From Clostridia bacterium (lineage in GTDB: Bacteria > Bacillota > Clostridia > Christensenellales > CAG-314), in NCBI GenBank assembly GCA_028703495.1, contig JAQVMT010000001.1, positions 62,001-126,000 on the forward strand: DNA of 64,000 nucleotides, given 5' to 3'. The position numbers and the translations under genes were made by a program. The notes beneath the pieces were generated by a model. That model worked only from the letters and a program-made list of their open reading frames with translations, was not told the origin of the DNA and made no database searches. Shown here one piece after another: positions 25,688 through 34,158 of the stretch; position 1 is the first letter of the stretch; the number at the start of each line of letters is the position of its first letter.

Positions 25688-26533
25688 ATGCTTGACGTCG
25701 AGAAAGGCGCGAAGGTGTTCGGCACCGACCAAAGGACTTACCGTTCGGACGGGCAGGTTCGGGTTTGCGGAATCACCAAGGTTTTTAAGCTGTCAAAAAA
25801 GCAAATGCGCTTGGAGAAGCTGGATTTCCCCACGCGCGTTGCGGTTAACGGCTTGTCCTTTACTACCTATCCTGGCGAAATATTCGGACTTTTGGGTCCT
25901 AACGGAGCGGGAAAAACCACGACTATGAGAATTATCGCCACTCTGATTAAGCCGGATGCGGGAGAGGTTTTTATTGACGGAACGGGGCTCGATGACGACA
26001 ATACTATAAAAAAAGATATTGCTTTTTTGACCAGCGATCTTAAAATCGATCCCAAGCTTACGCCCGATTACCTTTTCGATTTCTTTTCCGCGCTTTTCGA
26101 GGTTGAGGATAAGGTTAGAGAAGAGCGTAAATACGATCTTTTTACCCGTTTCGGCATTGACAGATTCGCGCACGTCAAGGTTGCGGACTTGTCGCAGGGT
26201 ATGAGGCAGAAGCTTTCAATCGTGCTTGCGCTCGTTCACGATCCAAAGGTTATCGTGTTTGACGAGCCGACCAACGGACTCGATATCACTGTGGCAAGGA
26301 CTGTTACGGATTATCTGAAGGAGCTTGCCGAGCAGGGCAAGAATGTAATAATCAGTACCCACATTATGAGCCTTGTGCAGAAATTATGCACGCGCGTGGG
26401 TATAATAATCGAGGGCAAAATGGTGGAATGCGGTATGGTTTCCGACCTTCTTTCCGCAAATCCCGGCAAGGATTTGGAGGACATTTTCTTTGACGTGTTC
26501 TCCAAGTATTCGACTGCGGAGGGCGGAAAATGA
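25688..26533 (+). CDS. natA: ABC-2 type exporter, ATP-binding protein (NatA-like)
   Basis: Nucleotide-binding subunit of an exporter. The 281 residues contain Walker A LLGPNGAGKTTTMR, the signature LSQGMRQKLSIVLAL, Walker B VIVFDEPTNGLD and the switch histidine in ISTHIM. An N-terminal extension of about 25 residues precedes the usual start VCGITKVFK. ATG 25688 has AGGAGG 7 bases upstream. The stop overlaps the natB start (ATGA). The NatA-type assignment (Na+ or drug export) is by similarity; the substrate is unknown. Confidence 0.88.
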   Translation: MLDVEKGAKVFGTDQRTYRSDGQVRVCGITKVFKLSKKQMRLEKLDFPTRVAVNGLSFTTYPGEIFGLLGPNGAGKTTTMRIIATLIKPDAGEVFIDGTGLDDDNTIKKDIAFLTSDLKIDPKLTPDYLFDFFSALFEVEDKVREERKYDLFTRFGIDRFAHVKVADLSQGMRQKLSIVLALVHDPKVIVFDEPTNGLDITVARTVTDYLKELAEQGKNVIISTHIMSLVQKLCTRVGIIIEGKMVECGMVSDLLSANPGKDLEDIFFDVFSKYSTAEGGK

Positions 26534-27678
26534 GAAATATCAAGCTTATCATCAAAAGAGAGCTTCACAGGGTTTTCACGGATAAACGCGCGGTTATCGC
26601 GCTCATTATGCCGGGTTTGATAATGATGGTGTTGTACTCGGCGATGGGACTTGTCGCGGGTGGCACGATTTCCTCGGCGAATGAGAAGGTTTCGCTTGTA
26701 TCCGTATACGGCGACGGCTACGAGGTTTTAAAGCAGTATGTGGACGAAAAAACCGTACAGGTCGTGCAGCTCGACGAGTTTAACAAAGAACAGCTTACGC
26801 AAAGCGTACTCGACGGCGATTGTGCGTTGGTGGTTAACATCACCGACTATGACAGCGAAAGCGGTCGGATTGCCTGCGAATTTTACTTTGACAGAGCGGA
26901 CGAAGCTTCGTACACCGCGGTTTCACGGTTTTCCGCGCTTTTGGAGGCGTACAACGCAGCAGTTAACGCACCTATATATGACTTGAGCGTGATTAACGTA
27001 AATGCAAACGGAAACGATTATGCAAGCTCGCTTGTGATATTTATGCTTGTTCCCATGTTTATCGTGTTGTTCATATTTGCAAGTGCTTTGAATATCTGTC
27101 CGGACTCCTTTGCGGGCGAAAAGGAAAGAGGCACGCTTGCAACGCTTATGATGACGCCGGTCAAACGCTCGGAGGTTATGGCGGGAAAGACTATCAGCAA
27201 CACAATTCTGACGTTAATCGCCGCGGTAATCAGCTTTGGCGGTGTGGTTATTTCCCTACTCGTATCCGGAAGTCAAATGGGAATCAGCGGATTCGAGCTT
27301 AATATCGGCGGTTGGGATTATTTGTATATTCTTTTGATTATTATGGGAGCCGCTCTCGTTGCCGTTTCGCTTTTTACAATGGTCAGCGTTATCGCCGGCA
27401 ATATCAAGGAGGCAAACAGCTATTCGATGCCGATTTATATCGTGGGAATGCTATTGGGAATGCTACCCAGCTTCGATATTACCACCGACGCGGTTAGCTG
27501 GTACAAGTTCTTATTTCCGATTTACAATTTGGGCTTGAGCGTCAAGCAAATAATGCTCGGTCAGCTGGAGGTCTATCAGCTGCTAATTGTTATAGGTTCG
27601 TCACTCGTGTTTTTCGCTCTTATTTGCTGGATCGCCTCTCGAATGTTCAAAAGAGAGGGCGTTTTGTTCAGCGCGTAG
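26530..27678 (+). CDS. natB: ABC-2 type exporter, permease (NatB-like)
   Basis: Membrane subunit paired with the preceding ATPase, starting inside its stop codon. The 382-residue protein has an N-terminal span (RAVIALIMPGLIMMVLYSAM), a large extracytoplasmic domain (about 40-160), and a cluster of five or six spans. It carries the ABC-2 family segment FAGEKERGTLATLMMTPVKR between spans, typical of the NatB/YhaP group. The gene's last codons resemble the 33-bp repeat that follows it. Confidence 0.88.
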   Translation: MRNIKLIIKRELHRVFTDKRAVIALIMPGLIMMVLYSAMGLVAGGTISSANEKVSLVSVYGDGYEVLKQYVDEKTVQVVQLDEFNKEQLTQSVLDGDCALVVNITDYDSESGRIACEFYFDRADEASYTAVSRFSALLEAYNAAVNAPIYDLSVINVNANGNDYASSLVIFMLVPMFIVLFIFASALNICPDSFAGEKERGTLATLMMTPVKRSEVMAGKTISNTILTLIAAVISFGGVVISLLVSGSQMGISGFELNIGGWDYLYILLIIMGAALVAVSLFTMVSVIAGNIKEANSYSMPIYIVGMLLGMLPSFDITTDAVSWYKFLFPIYNLGLSVKQIMLGQLEVYQLLIVIGSSLVFFALICWIASRMFKREGVLFSA

Positions 27679-27810
27679 TTGAGAAACGACGTTTGTATAC
27701 TCGGTATGTAGCCGAGGAAGGACGTTTGTATACTCGGTATGTAGCCGAGGAAGGACGTTTGTATACTCGGTATGTAGCCGAGGAAGGACGTTTGTGCACC
27801 CGATATAACT
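27679..27810 (+). repeat. 33-bp tandem repeat in phase with the natB end
   Basis: Four units of 33 bp follow the natB stop directly (27679, 27712, 27745, 27778). In the natB phase they read RNDVCILGM-stop, then PRKDVCILGM-stop twice, then PRKDVCAPDI. The natB end itself is KREGVLFSA-stop, so the units look like copies of the gene's tail, each keeping TAG. Each unit also holds CTCGG...CCGAG, able to form a small hairpin, upstream of proS. Confidence 0.9.
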
Positions 27811-27842
27811 CTAATATATAATATATAAGGATAAAGGAAAGA

Positions 27843-29576
27843 ATGAGATTCGGTAAATTGTGTTTGCAAACAACAAGAGAAACGCCTGCCGACGTTAAGA
27901 TAGCGTCGCACTCCCTGTTGGTTAGGGGAGGATTCGTAAAGTCTTTGGCTAACGGTATTTTTTCACATACCGCACCCGCAAGGCTGGCGATACTCAATAT
28001 AGAGAGAATTATTCGTGAGGAAATGAATAATATCGATGGTCAAGAATGTAGATTCCCCGTTGTTATGCCCAAGGAGCTTTGGGAGAGCAGCGGAAGATAT
28101 ACCTCTATCGGCTCGGAGATGGCGAGATTTAAAGACAGAAACGGCAAGGATATGCTTTTGGGAATGACACACGAGGAAGCTGCAGTGCATTTGGCTAAGA
28201 GCTTTGTCGGAAGCTACCAAAGCTTGCCCTTTATGATCTATCAAATACAGACTAAGTTTCGTGACGAGCCGCGTCCCAGAGGCGGACTGATTCGTCTAAG
28301 AGAGTTCACGATGAAAGACGCTTACAGCTTTCATATGACGCAAGAGGACTTGGTGGAGTACTATGATAAGGCATACGAGGCCTATCACAGGGTTTTCAAA
28401 CGCGCCGGAATGAAGAATTTTATTGCGGTTAAGTCCGACATGGGAATGATGGGCGGCGACAGAGCCGACGAGTTTATGCTGATATCCCCGATAGGCGAGG
28501 ATACCTTGGTTCTGTGCGACCACTGCGGATACAAGGCGAATATGGAGGTCGCAAGCTCTGTTTACGACAAACAAGCTCCTCAATTGCCTCTGCCCCTTGC
28601 GGAAGTGTTCACAGGCGACGCTAAGGAGATTCAATGCGTTTGCGATATGCTTAAGGTTACCCCCGATTGCACGATAAAAGCCGTTGTTTACGCCGTTAAG
28701 GGCGAACAGGGTACGGTCATCGTATTTTTGAGGGGCGATCGCGAGGTCAACGAGGCTAAGCTGAGAGCGGTTTTGGGCAAAAATATCGTGGCTTGGGAAA
28801 ACGACGGTGAAAGCGGTATTGCCGCAGGCAACATCGGAATAAAGGACTTAAGAGCCAAGAACAATACCGTTGTTTACGATATCAGCATCGCAAACACAGT
28901 AAATATGGTTACGGGCGCGAACAAGCCCGAATATCACCTCGTCAATTTCTGCATTGACCGCGACTTGCCCGACTCAAGGAGCATTAAATACGTCGATGTT
29001 TCCAAGGTTAAGGAGGGCGAAGCCTGTCCCGTATGCGGACAGCCGCTCAAGCTTGTCAACGGAATCGAGATCGGTAACATTTTCCAGCTTGGCACGAAGT
29101 ACACCAAGAGTATGAATATGACCGTGCTTAACGAGCGCGGAGAGCTTGTAAACCCGATTATGGGTTGTTACGGCATAGGCGTGGACAGAATGTTGGCGAG
29201 TATCATCGAGGAGAACCACGATGACAAGGGAATCATTTTCCCCGTCACAGTCGCCCCCTTCAAGGTGCATATCTGCGGTTTAAGAATGGACGATCCGCAA
29301 ACAAAGGAAACCGCCGAGATGCTTTATAAGGAGTTGGAATCCAACGGCATAAGCACGCTTTTCGACGACAGAGATCTAAGCGCGGGCGTAAAATTCGCCG
29401 ATGCCGACCTTTTGGGCATGCCTATCCGAATGGTCGTCAGCCCCAAAGGACTCAAAGATGGTTGCGTAGAGCTTAAATTGAGAAAGGAAAGCCAAAGCGA
29501 ACGTGTTCCCGTCGAAGCCGTCCTTGAAAGGGTTAACGCTCTTATCAAGGAGCTTTCCGCCGAGTATTACTATTAA
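27843..29576 (+). CDS. proS: Prolyl-tRNA synthetase
   Basis: Class II synthetase of the bacterial type with an inserted editing domain. The 577 residues begin MRFGKLCLQTTRETPADVKI and include the motif 2 region TKFRDEPRPRGGLIRLREFT, GGDRADEFMLISPIGEDTL, a zinc-ribbon-like CDHCGYKAN, an editing insertion (about 240-385), the late core GNIFQLGTKYTKSMN with GCYGIGVDRMLASI, and a C-terminal anticodon domain. The start is at AAAGGAAAGA-ATG. It stands 32 bp after the natB repeat array. Confidence 0.96.
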   Translation: MRFGKLCLQTTRETPADVKIASHSLLVRGGFVKSLANGIFSHTAPARLAILNIERIIREEMNNIDGQECRFPVVMPKELWESSGRYTSIGSEMARFKDRNGKDMLLGMTHEEAAVHLAKSFVGSYQSLPFMIYQIQTKFRDEPRPRGGLIRLREFTMKDAYSFHMTQEDLVEYYDKAYEAYHRVFKRAGMKNFIAVKSDMGMMGGDRADEFMLISPIGEDTLVLCDHCGYKANMEVASSVYDKQAPQLPLPLAEVFTGDAKEIQCVCDMLKVTPDCTIKAVVYAVKGEQGTVIVFLRGDREVNEAKLRAVLGKNIVAWENDGESGIAAGNIGIKDLRAKNNTVVYDISIANTVNMVTGANKPEYHLVNFCIDRDLPDSRSIKYVDVSKVKEGEACPVCGQPLKLVNGIEIGNIFQLGTKYTKSMNMTVLNERGELVNPIMGCYGIGVDRMLASIIEENHDDKGIIFPVTVAPFKVHICGLRMDDPQTKETAEMLYKELESNGISTLFDDRDLSAGVKFADADLLGMPIRMVVSPKGLKDGCVELKLRKESQSERVPVEAVLERVNALIKELSAEYYY

Positions 29577-29578
29577 TA

Positions 29579-29606
29579 TAGGAGCGAACCCATGTGTTCG
29601 CCCGTG
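29579..29606. repeat. REP-like palindromic element, copy 3
   Basis: TAGGAGCGAACCCATGTGTT plus CGCCCGTG matches the core of 228-267 and 465-504. It sits two bases after the proS stop and could act as a 3' hairpin. The remaining gap to the oppA promoter (29607-30027) shows no gene. Confidence 0.75.
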
Positions 29607-30027
29607 AAAGTATTGCACCTACCCCGATTTTTCGACAGCGGAGCTGACAGCAAAGTATTGTTATCGGAAAATGTGTATGCCTTCTTTGTATGAATGAGGA
29701 TAATATCGTGCGCTTGTATGCTATGCGGTGAAATTGAAAACGAAACATTGACTTTATACGTGCCACTTGCTTTCCTTTATTGAAGGGGGGGATAATGCAA
29801 CCTCAAAAGAAAGCCGCGGTCGTTAAGAGTCGTTGCCGATAGATTTCCAAGCCGTGTTGCAGGATCGATGCGTTCGAGGAAATGAAAAACAAAATGTAAA
29901 AAAATGAATGTTGGTTCATTTATTTTTTTTCGGTGCGATGATTACCGATATATGGAAAAACGCCATCGGAGCTATGGGAAAATTATAGATTTTTTTGCAA
30001 GTACTTGTAAAAAAAAGCGATATATGC

Positions 30028-30057
30028 TTGCAAAGTGCCAAAGTTTTATGCTATAAT
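30028..30057 (+). promoter_or_regulatory. Sigma-A promoter of the opp operon
   Basis: TTGCAA (30028-30033) and TATAAT (30052-30057) are 18 bases apart; TG lies near the -10 box. The start near 30064 leaves an untranslated leader of about 270 nt before oppA. Confidence 0.8.
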
Positions 30058-30063
30058 CAGTCT

Positions 30064-30337
30064 ACGATATTAAAGGTGATAGGCTACGGCGATGGCTTTG
30101 TACGATAACATTCGTGTAATCGGGCGTGTTGGCTGACCTGTGGAATCCTTGTATATCGTTGGATTCGGTAAAGCAAGCCAAGGCTTTGTGCGATACAATC
30201 GGGCAATTTGGTGTGTCGGCTGATCTATTTACCCATATCCGATTTGTCGAGCGTGGGTGCTGTGCCCGCTTCGGCGCATTGAAATCGATATAAATATATA
30301 GTATTTATATATAAAAAAGAAAATGGAGGTAACAAAA
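30064..30337 (+). other. Long leader of oppA with internal repeat
   Basis: The leader holds two diverged units about 90 bp apart: GGCTTTGTACGATAACATTC followed by GTGTTGGCTGACCT (from about 30094), and GGCTTTGTGCGATACAATCG followed by GTGTCGGCTGATCT (from about 30183). GTGGGTGCTGTGCCCGC near 30253 can form a hairpin. No known riboswitch class was recognised; whether the leader regulates peptide uptake is open. Confidence 0.5.
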
Positions 30338-32938
30338 ATGAGAAAATTTAAAACATTTGCCATGGTATTGGTTCTTGTTTTAGCTTGTGTGTTGGTTCTG
30401 ACTGCTTGTACACCCGAAGATCAAAGCAATTTCAAGATTGTTTTCAAGGCTGACGGAAATACGATTGCGTCCTACACACTTGCACAGGTACTTGCGGAGG
30501 GTTGGACAGAGCCTACTGTGCCGGCGAAAGACGGTTATACGGGAGAATGGGCTGCTTACGAAATCCCTACCGACGATTTGACGGCTGATTTGGTAATCAA
30601 CGCCGTTTACACTGCGGTTGAGGTTAAGAGCTATACTTACAGAACGTATATGGCTTCTTCTCCCGACACATGGAACAACCACATTTGGGAAACCAATGCG
30701 GACAGCTACATCTTCGGTTACACCGAGATTGGTTGGATCGACATCAGCCTTAACAGCACATACGACGCTTACGAGTGGAAGTATGAAATGATGGTTGAGA
30801 ATGGATACGAGGACGTTTCCGCTAATTATATGACGGATCCCGCGTTCGCCGAGAAATACGGCCTTACCGCTTACGAAACCGCTGAGGAAGTTCCCGCCGG
30901 TTACGTTATGAAGGTTCAGTTGAATCCTAATGCTTGCTGGGAAGACGGAACGAAGATCACCACGAAGGATTATTTGGATTCTATGGAAGACCTTCTCGAT
31001 CCCGCTATGTTGAACTACCGCGCTAACAGCTACACCGAGGGCGAAGGCGAAATTGCTAACGCTGCTAACCGTTTCAATTCGGGAAGCACGGTTGTTGAGG
31101 ACGCTGCTGCTCACACCGACTATGCCGATGCCGATATTTGGTTGGATGTAACCGGATATTCTGTTTTCTTCGGAGCTTCTTATCCCGTATCCACATACTA
31201 CGGAGCATACACATCGATGTTTATCGTTGACGGCGTTGATATTTTCCAAAAATATGCCGGTGGCGAACAAACCGTATGGCAGATAACCGAGGAAGTCATT
31301 GCCGACTGGAACGCTGTATCCGCTAACTTCGGTGACGATAACCCTCTTGCTTACAGAGAGTATTGCTTCTGCAACTTCACATATCCCGAAACACCGTTTG
31401 ACGATGTAGGAATCTTCGCTGAAGGCGACTACACTCTTTACATTGTTTATGCTAAGCCTATTACCGACTACAACTTCAAAATCCATGCCGGATCGCTTTG
31501 GTTGGTAAAGCAAGACATCTATGACTCCACGAAGAGAGAAGAAGGTGGACTTGTTGTAACCAATTACGGTACATCTGTTGCCGACTATATGTCATATGGA
31601 CCTTACAAGTTGGTTGAGTATCAGGAAGAGAAAATCATAAAGATGGAAAAGAACGAGAAATGGTACGGCTACACCGATGGCAAACACGTTGGACAATTCC
31701 AGACAACGGCTATCAGAACCGAAATCATTCCCGAGCAGAAGACCGCTCTTCAAATGTTCGAAATCGGCGAGCTTGACGACATTGCGTTGACCGCAACCGA
31801 TATGGACACCTACAGATATTCCAAGTATCTGTTAAAGACAGACGATACTTACACCTACAGATTCTTCTTCAATACCGACCTTGAGAGCTTGCAAGCAATC
31901 GAGACCGAAACACAAAGACACGTTGCTATCATTTCTGTTACCGAGTTCAGAAAGGCTTGGTCTATGGCTATTAACAGAGCTGACTTCGCTTTGAACGGAA
32001 CAGCCGGAATGAAGCCCGCATTTTCTTTGTTGAACACAATGTACTACTACGACATCGAGAACGATCCCGAGTCCAGATATAGGAACACCGATGTTGCTAA
32101 GTTGGCAATTTTGAAATTGTACAACATGGAGAACGATTACGGCGCAGGCAAGACTTATGCTACACTTGACGAGGCTTACAATGCCGTTACTGGTTTCGAT
32201 ATCGAGCAAGCTCGTGAGCTGTTCACAAGTGCTTACAATATCGCCGTAGAAAGTCAAATCTACAACGGAACCGACGATATCAATATTCAAGTATTGTACT
32301 CCAAGGCTACAGTAAGTGCTGCCGGATATTTGCAACAGGATATGATGCAGAAGTATTTGGATGAAGCAACCGTTGGAACACCTCTTGAGGGAAAGATCAC
32401 TCTTAACTACACGAACCATAACGACCGTTACGGCGCTGTCGGCGAAGGCGACGCTGAATGCGGATGGGGCGCTTGGGGCGGAGCTTATCTGTATCCTTTC
32501 AGAATGGTTTCCTGCTATGCTGATCCTGATTACACAGACATTCATGAAAGAAGCGGATTCAATGCTGCTGTAGAGACAGTTACCATTTCTTACGACTTCA
32601 ACGGTGACGGAGAAGCCGAAGATGTAACCAAGACCTATCAGATTTGGGCTAAGGAACTTAGAGGAACAACATACGACAAATTAGAGAATCCCAATGAGTG
32701 CAAGCTTTATGTTTTGTCTGCTTTGGAATATGCTCTTCTTGACAGATGCTGCATGATCCCCGTTCTTTCGGACGTATCTGTTAGTATGTACTCCGCAAAG
32801 GTTAAGTATGCTACTCTTGACTACGTTGCTCTTGCAGGTTACGGCGGAATCCGTTACATGACCTACAACTATGACGACGAAGCTTGGGATGCTTTCCTTG
32901 AGGAAAACAACAACAACTTGAAGCCCATTTACGTATAA
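30338..32938 (+). CDS. oppA: Oligopeptide-binding lipoprotein OppA with N-terminal extension
   Basis: Extracytoplasmic solute receptor (family 5) of the peptide importer. Signal and lipobox are LVLACVLVLTAC. It is 866 residues, against about 540-600 for most OppA proteins. After the cysteine comes a domain of about 70 residues (FKIVFKADGNTIASYTLAQV ... TGEWAAYEIP) that resembles the InlB B-repeat or Listeria-Bacteroides beta-grasp repeat. The receptor fold follows, with YMTDPAFAEKYGLTAY, the ligand-entry region around LNPNACWEDGTKITTKDYLD and YMSYGPYKLVEYQEEK. Other long loops account for the remaining excess. GGAGG precedes ATG 30338. First gene of the operon. Confidence 0.9.
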   Translation: MRKFKTFAMVLVLVLACVLVLTACTPEDQSNFKIVFKADGNTIASYTLAQVLAEGWTEPTVPAKDGYTGEWAAYEIPTDDLTADLVINAVYTAVEVKSYTYRTYMASSPDTWNNHIWETNADSYIFGYTEIGWIDISLNSTYDAYEWKYEMMVENGYEDVSANYMTDPAFAEKYGLTAYETAEEVPAGYVMKVQLNPNACWEDGTKITTKDYLDSMEDLLDPAMLNYRANSYTEGEGEIANAANRFNSGSTVVEDAAAHTDYADADIWLDVTGYSVFFGASYPVSTYYGAYTSMFIVDGVDIFQKYAGGEQTVWQITEEVIADWNAVSANFGDDNPLAYREYCFCNFTYPETPFDDVGIFAEGDYTLYIVYAKPITDYNFKIHAGSLWLVKQDIYDSTKREEGGLVVTNYGTSVADYMSYGPYKLVEYQEEKIIKMEKNEKWYGYTDGKHVGQFQTTAIRTEIIPEQKTALQMFEIGELDDIALTATDMDTYRYSKYLLKTDDTYTYRFFFNTDLESLQAIETETQRHVAIISVTEFRKAWSMAINRADFALNGTAGMKPAFSLLNTMYYYDIENDPESRYRNTDVAKLAILKLYNMENDYGAGKTYATLDEAYNAVTGFDIEQARELFTSAYNIAVESQIYNGTDDINIQVLYSKATVSAAGYLQQDMMQKYLDEATVGTPLEGKITLNYTNHNDRYGAVGEGDAECGWGAWGGAYLYPFRMVSCYADPDYTDIHERSGFNAAVETVTISYDFNGDGEAEDVTKTYQIWAKELRGTTYDKLENPNECKLYVLSALEYALLDRCCMIPVLSDVSVSMYSAKVKYATLDYVALAGYGGIRYMTYNYDDEAWDAFLEENNNNLKPIYV

Positions 32939-32985
32939 AAAGTAAAGCGGTATAAAGTTTAACTAACCCGATAAATCGGTAATTA

Positions 32986-33013
32986 TACGGGGCGTATGCA
33001 AATATGCCCCGTA
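32986..33013 (+). promoter_or_regulatory. Intercistronic hairpin between oppA and oppB
   Basis: TACGGGGCGTAT and ATATGCCCCGTA pair perfectly apart from one wobble, with a GCAA tetraloop. No T-run follows, so it is more likely an mRNA-stabilising or attenuating hairpin that raises receptor levels over permease levels than a full terminator. Confidence 0.7.
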
Positions 33014-33201
33014 CATTACTGTAAGGGGAAAAACTTGATATATCAACTACTTTTGAGATAGTTTAAGGCTTCAATTTGTGCAGTAGAAGTGTTGTCACTC
33101 AAGTGTGATGTAATCAATGATGCGGATTGTCTATACTTATGCCGTTACTGTGTTACGGTGTTGGTATAGATAATACACAAAAGTTAGTTAGGAGTACAAA
33201 G

Positions 33202-34158
33202 ATGGTAAAATATGTAATAAAAAGGATTTTGCTTATGCTAATGATCTTTTTCATTATCATGTTCATTGTATTTATGCTGATTAAGCAGCTCGAGCCCGAG
33301 TACAGTATGGATAAGACTATGGCTGATATTGAAAAAGCCCGAAGAGAAGCAATGGGTTATGACAAGCCCCTTTTGGTGCAGTTCGGTATTTACGTTAAGA
33401 ATATCGTAACAAAGTGGGACTGGGGTACTTCATTTAAGATGAGGAAATACTACGGCGTTGTCGACGTTATTGCCGAGAGATTGCCGCCAACAATACTCAT
33501 CAACTTCTATTCGTTAATTTTGTCGATACCTTTGGGAATCGGCGTCGGTATCTACGCCGCGTTGAAGAAAAACAAATGGCAGGATCACGTACTTTCAACG
33601 GTCATAATGATTGCGATCTCGGTACCATCCTACGTCTATGCGTTTCTCGTCCAATATCTATTCGGTTATAGGTGGCAGCTCTTGCCGCTGACGATGGCGC
33701 CACTTTCCGAAGCGGGAGGATGGTTTAGTTGGACGATGTTTAAGTCGATGTTGCTCCCGATTATGAGCTTGAGCTTCGGTACAATCGCCGGTATGATGCG
33801 TTTTACCAGAGCGGAATTAACAGAAGTACTTACCAGCGAGTTTATGCTGCTCGCAAGAACGAAAGGTTTGACAAAGGCTCAAGCGACGGTTCGACACGCT
33901 TTGAATAACGCGATGGTGCCTATTTTACCGAGTATAATAAGTTCGTTTGTCGGAATTATCGGCGGCTCACTGATTATCGAGCAGATATTCAGCGTACCCG
34001 GCGTCGGTCCCGTGTACATTCAATCGATAAACCTGTTGGACTACAATGTCTTTATGGGTGTAAGTATGTTCTACACGTTTATCGGACTTGCTACCACTAT
34101 CGTTGTCGACTTGAGTTACGGATTTATCGATCCTAGAATCAGAATGGGGGCGAGATGA
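33202..34158 (+). CDS. oppB: Oligopeptide ABC transporter permease OppB
   Basis: First membrane subunit of the peptide importer, 318 residues and of normal family length. It has the typical OppB/DppB start MVKYVIKRILLMLMIFFIIM, an extracytoplasmic segment, and five further spans with the EAA loop LLARTKGLTKAQATVRHALN that contacts the ATPase. ATG 33202 has TTAGGAG upstream; an in-frame ATG at 33127 does not fit the family start. Its TGA stop overlaps the oppC start by four bases. Confidence 0.95.
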   Translation: MVKYVIKRILLMLMIFFIIMFIVFMLIKQLEPEYSMDKTMADIEKARREAMGYDKPLLVQFGIYVKNIVTKWDWGTSFKMRKYYGVVDVIAERLPPTILINFYSLILSIPLGIGVGIYAALKKNKWQDHVLSTVIMIAISVPSYVYAFLVQYLFGYRWQLLPLTMAPLSEAGGWFSWTMFKSMLLPIMSLSFGTIAGMMRFTRAELTEVLTSEFMLLARTKGLTKAQATVRHALNNAMVPILPSIISSFVGIIGGSLIIEQIFSVPGVGPVYIQSINLLDYNVFMGVSMFYTFIGLATTIVVDLSYGFIDPRIRMGAR

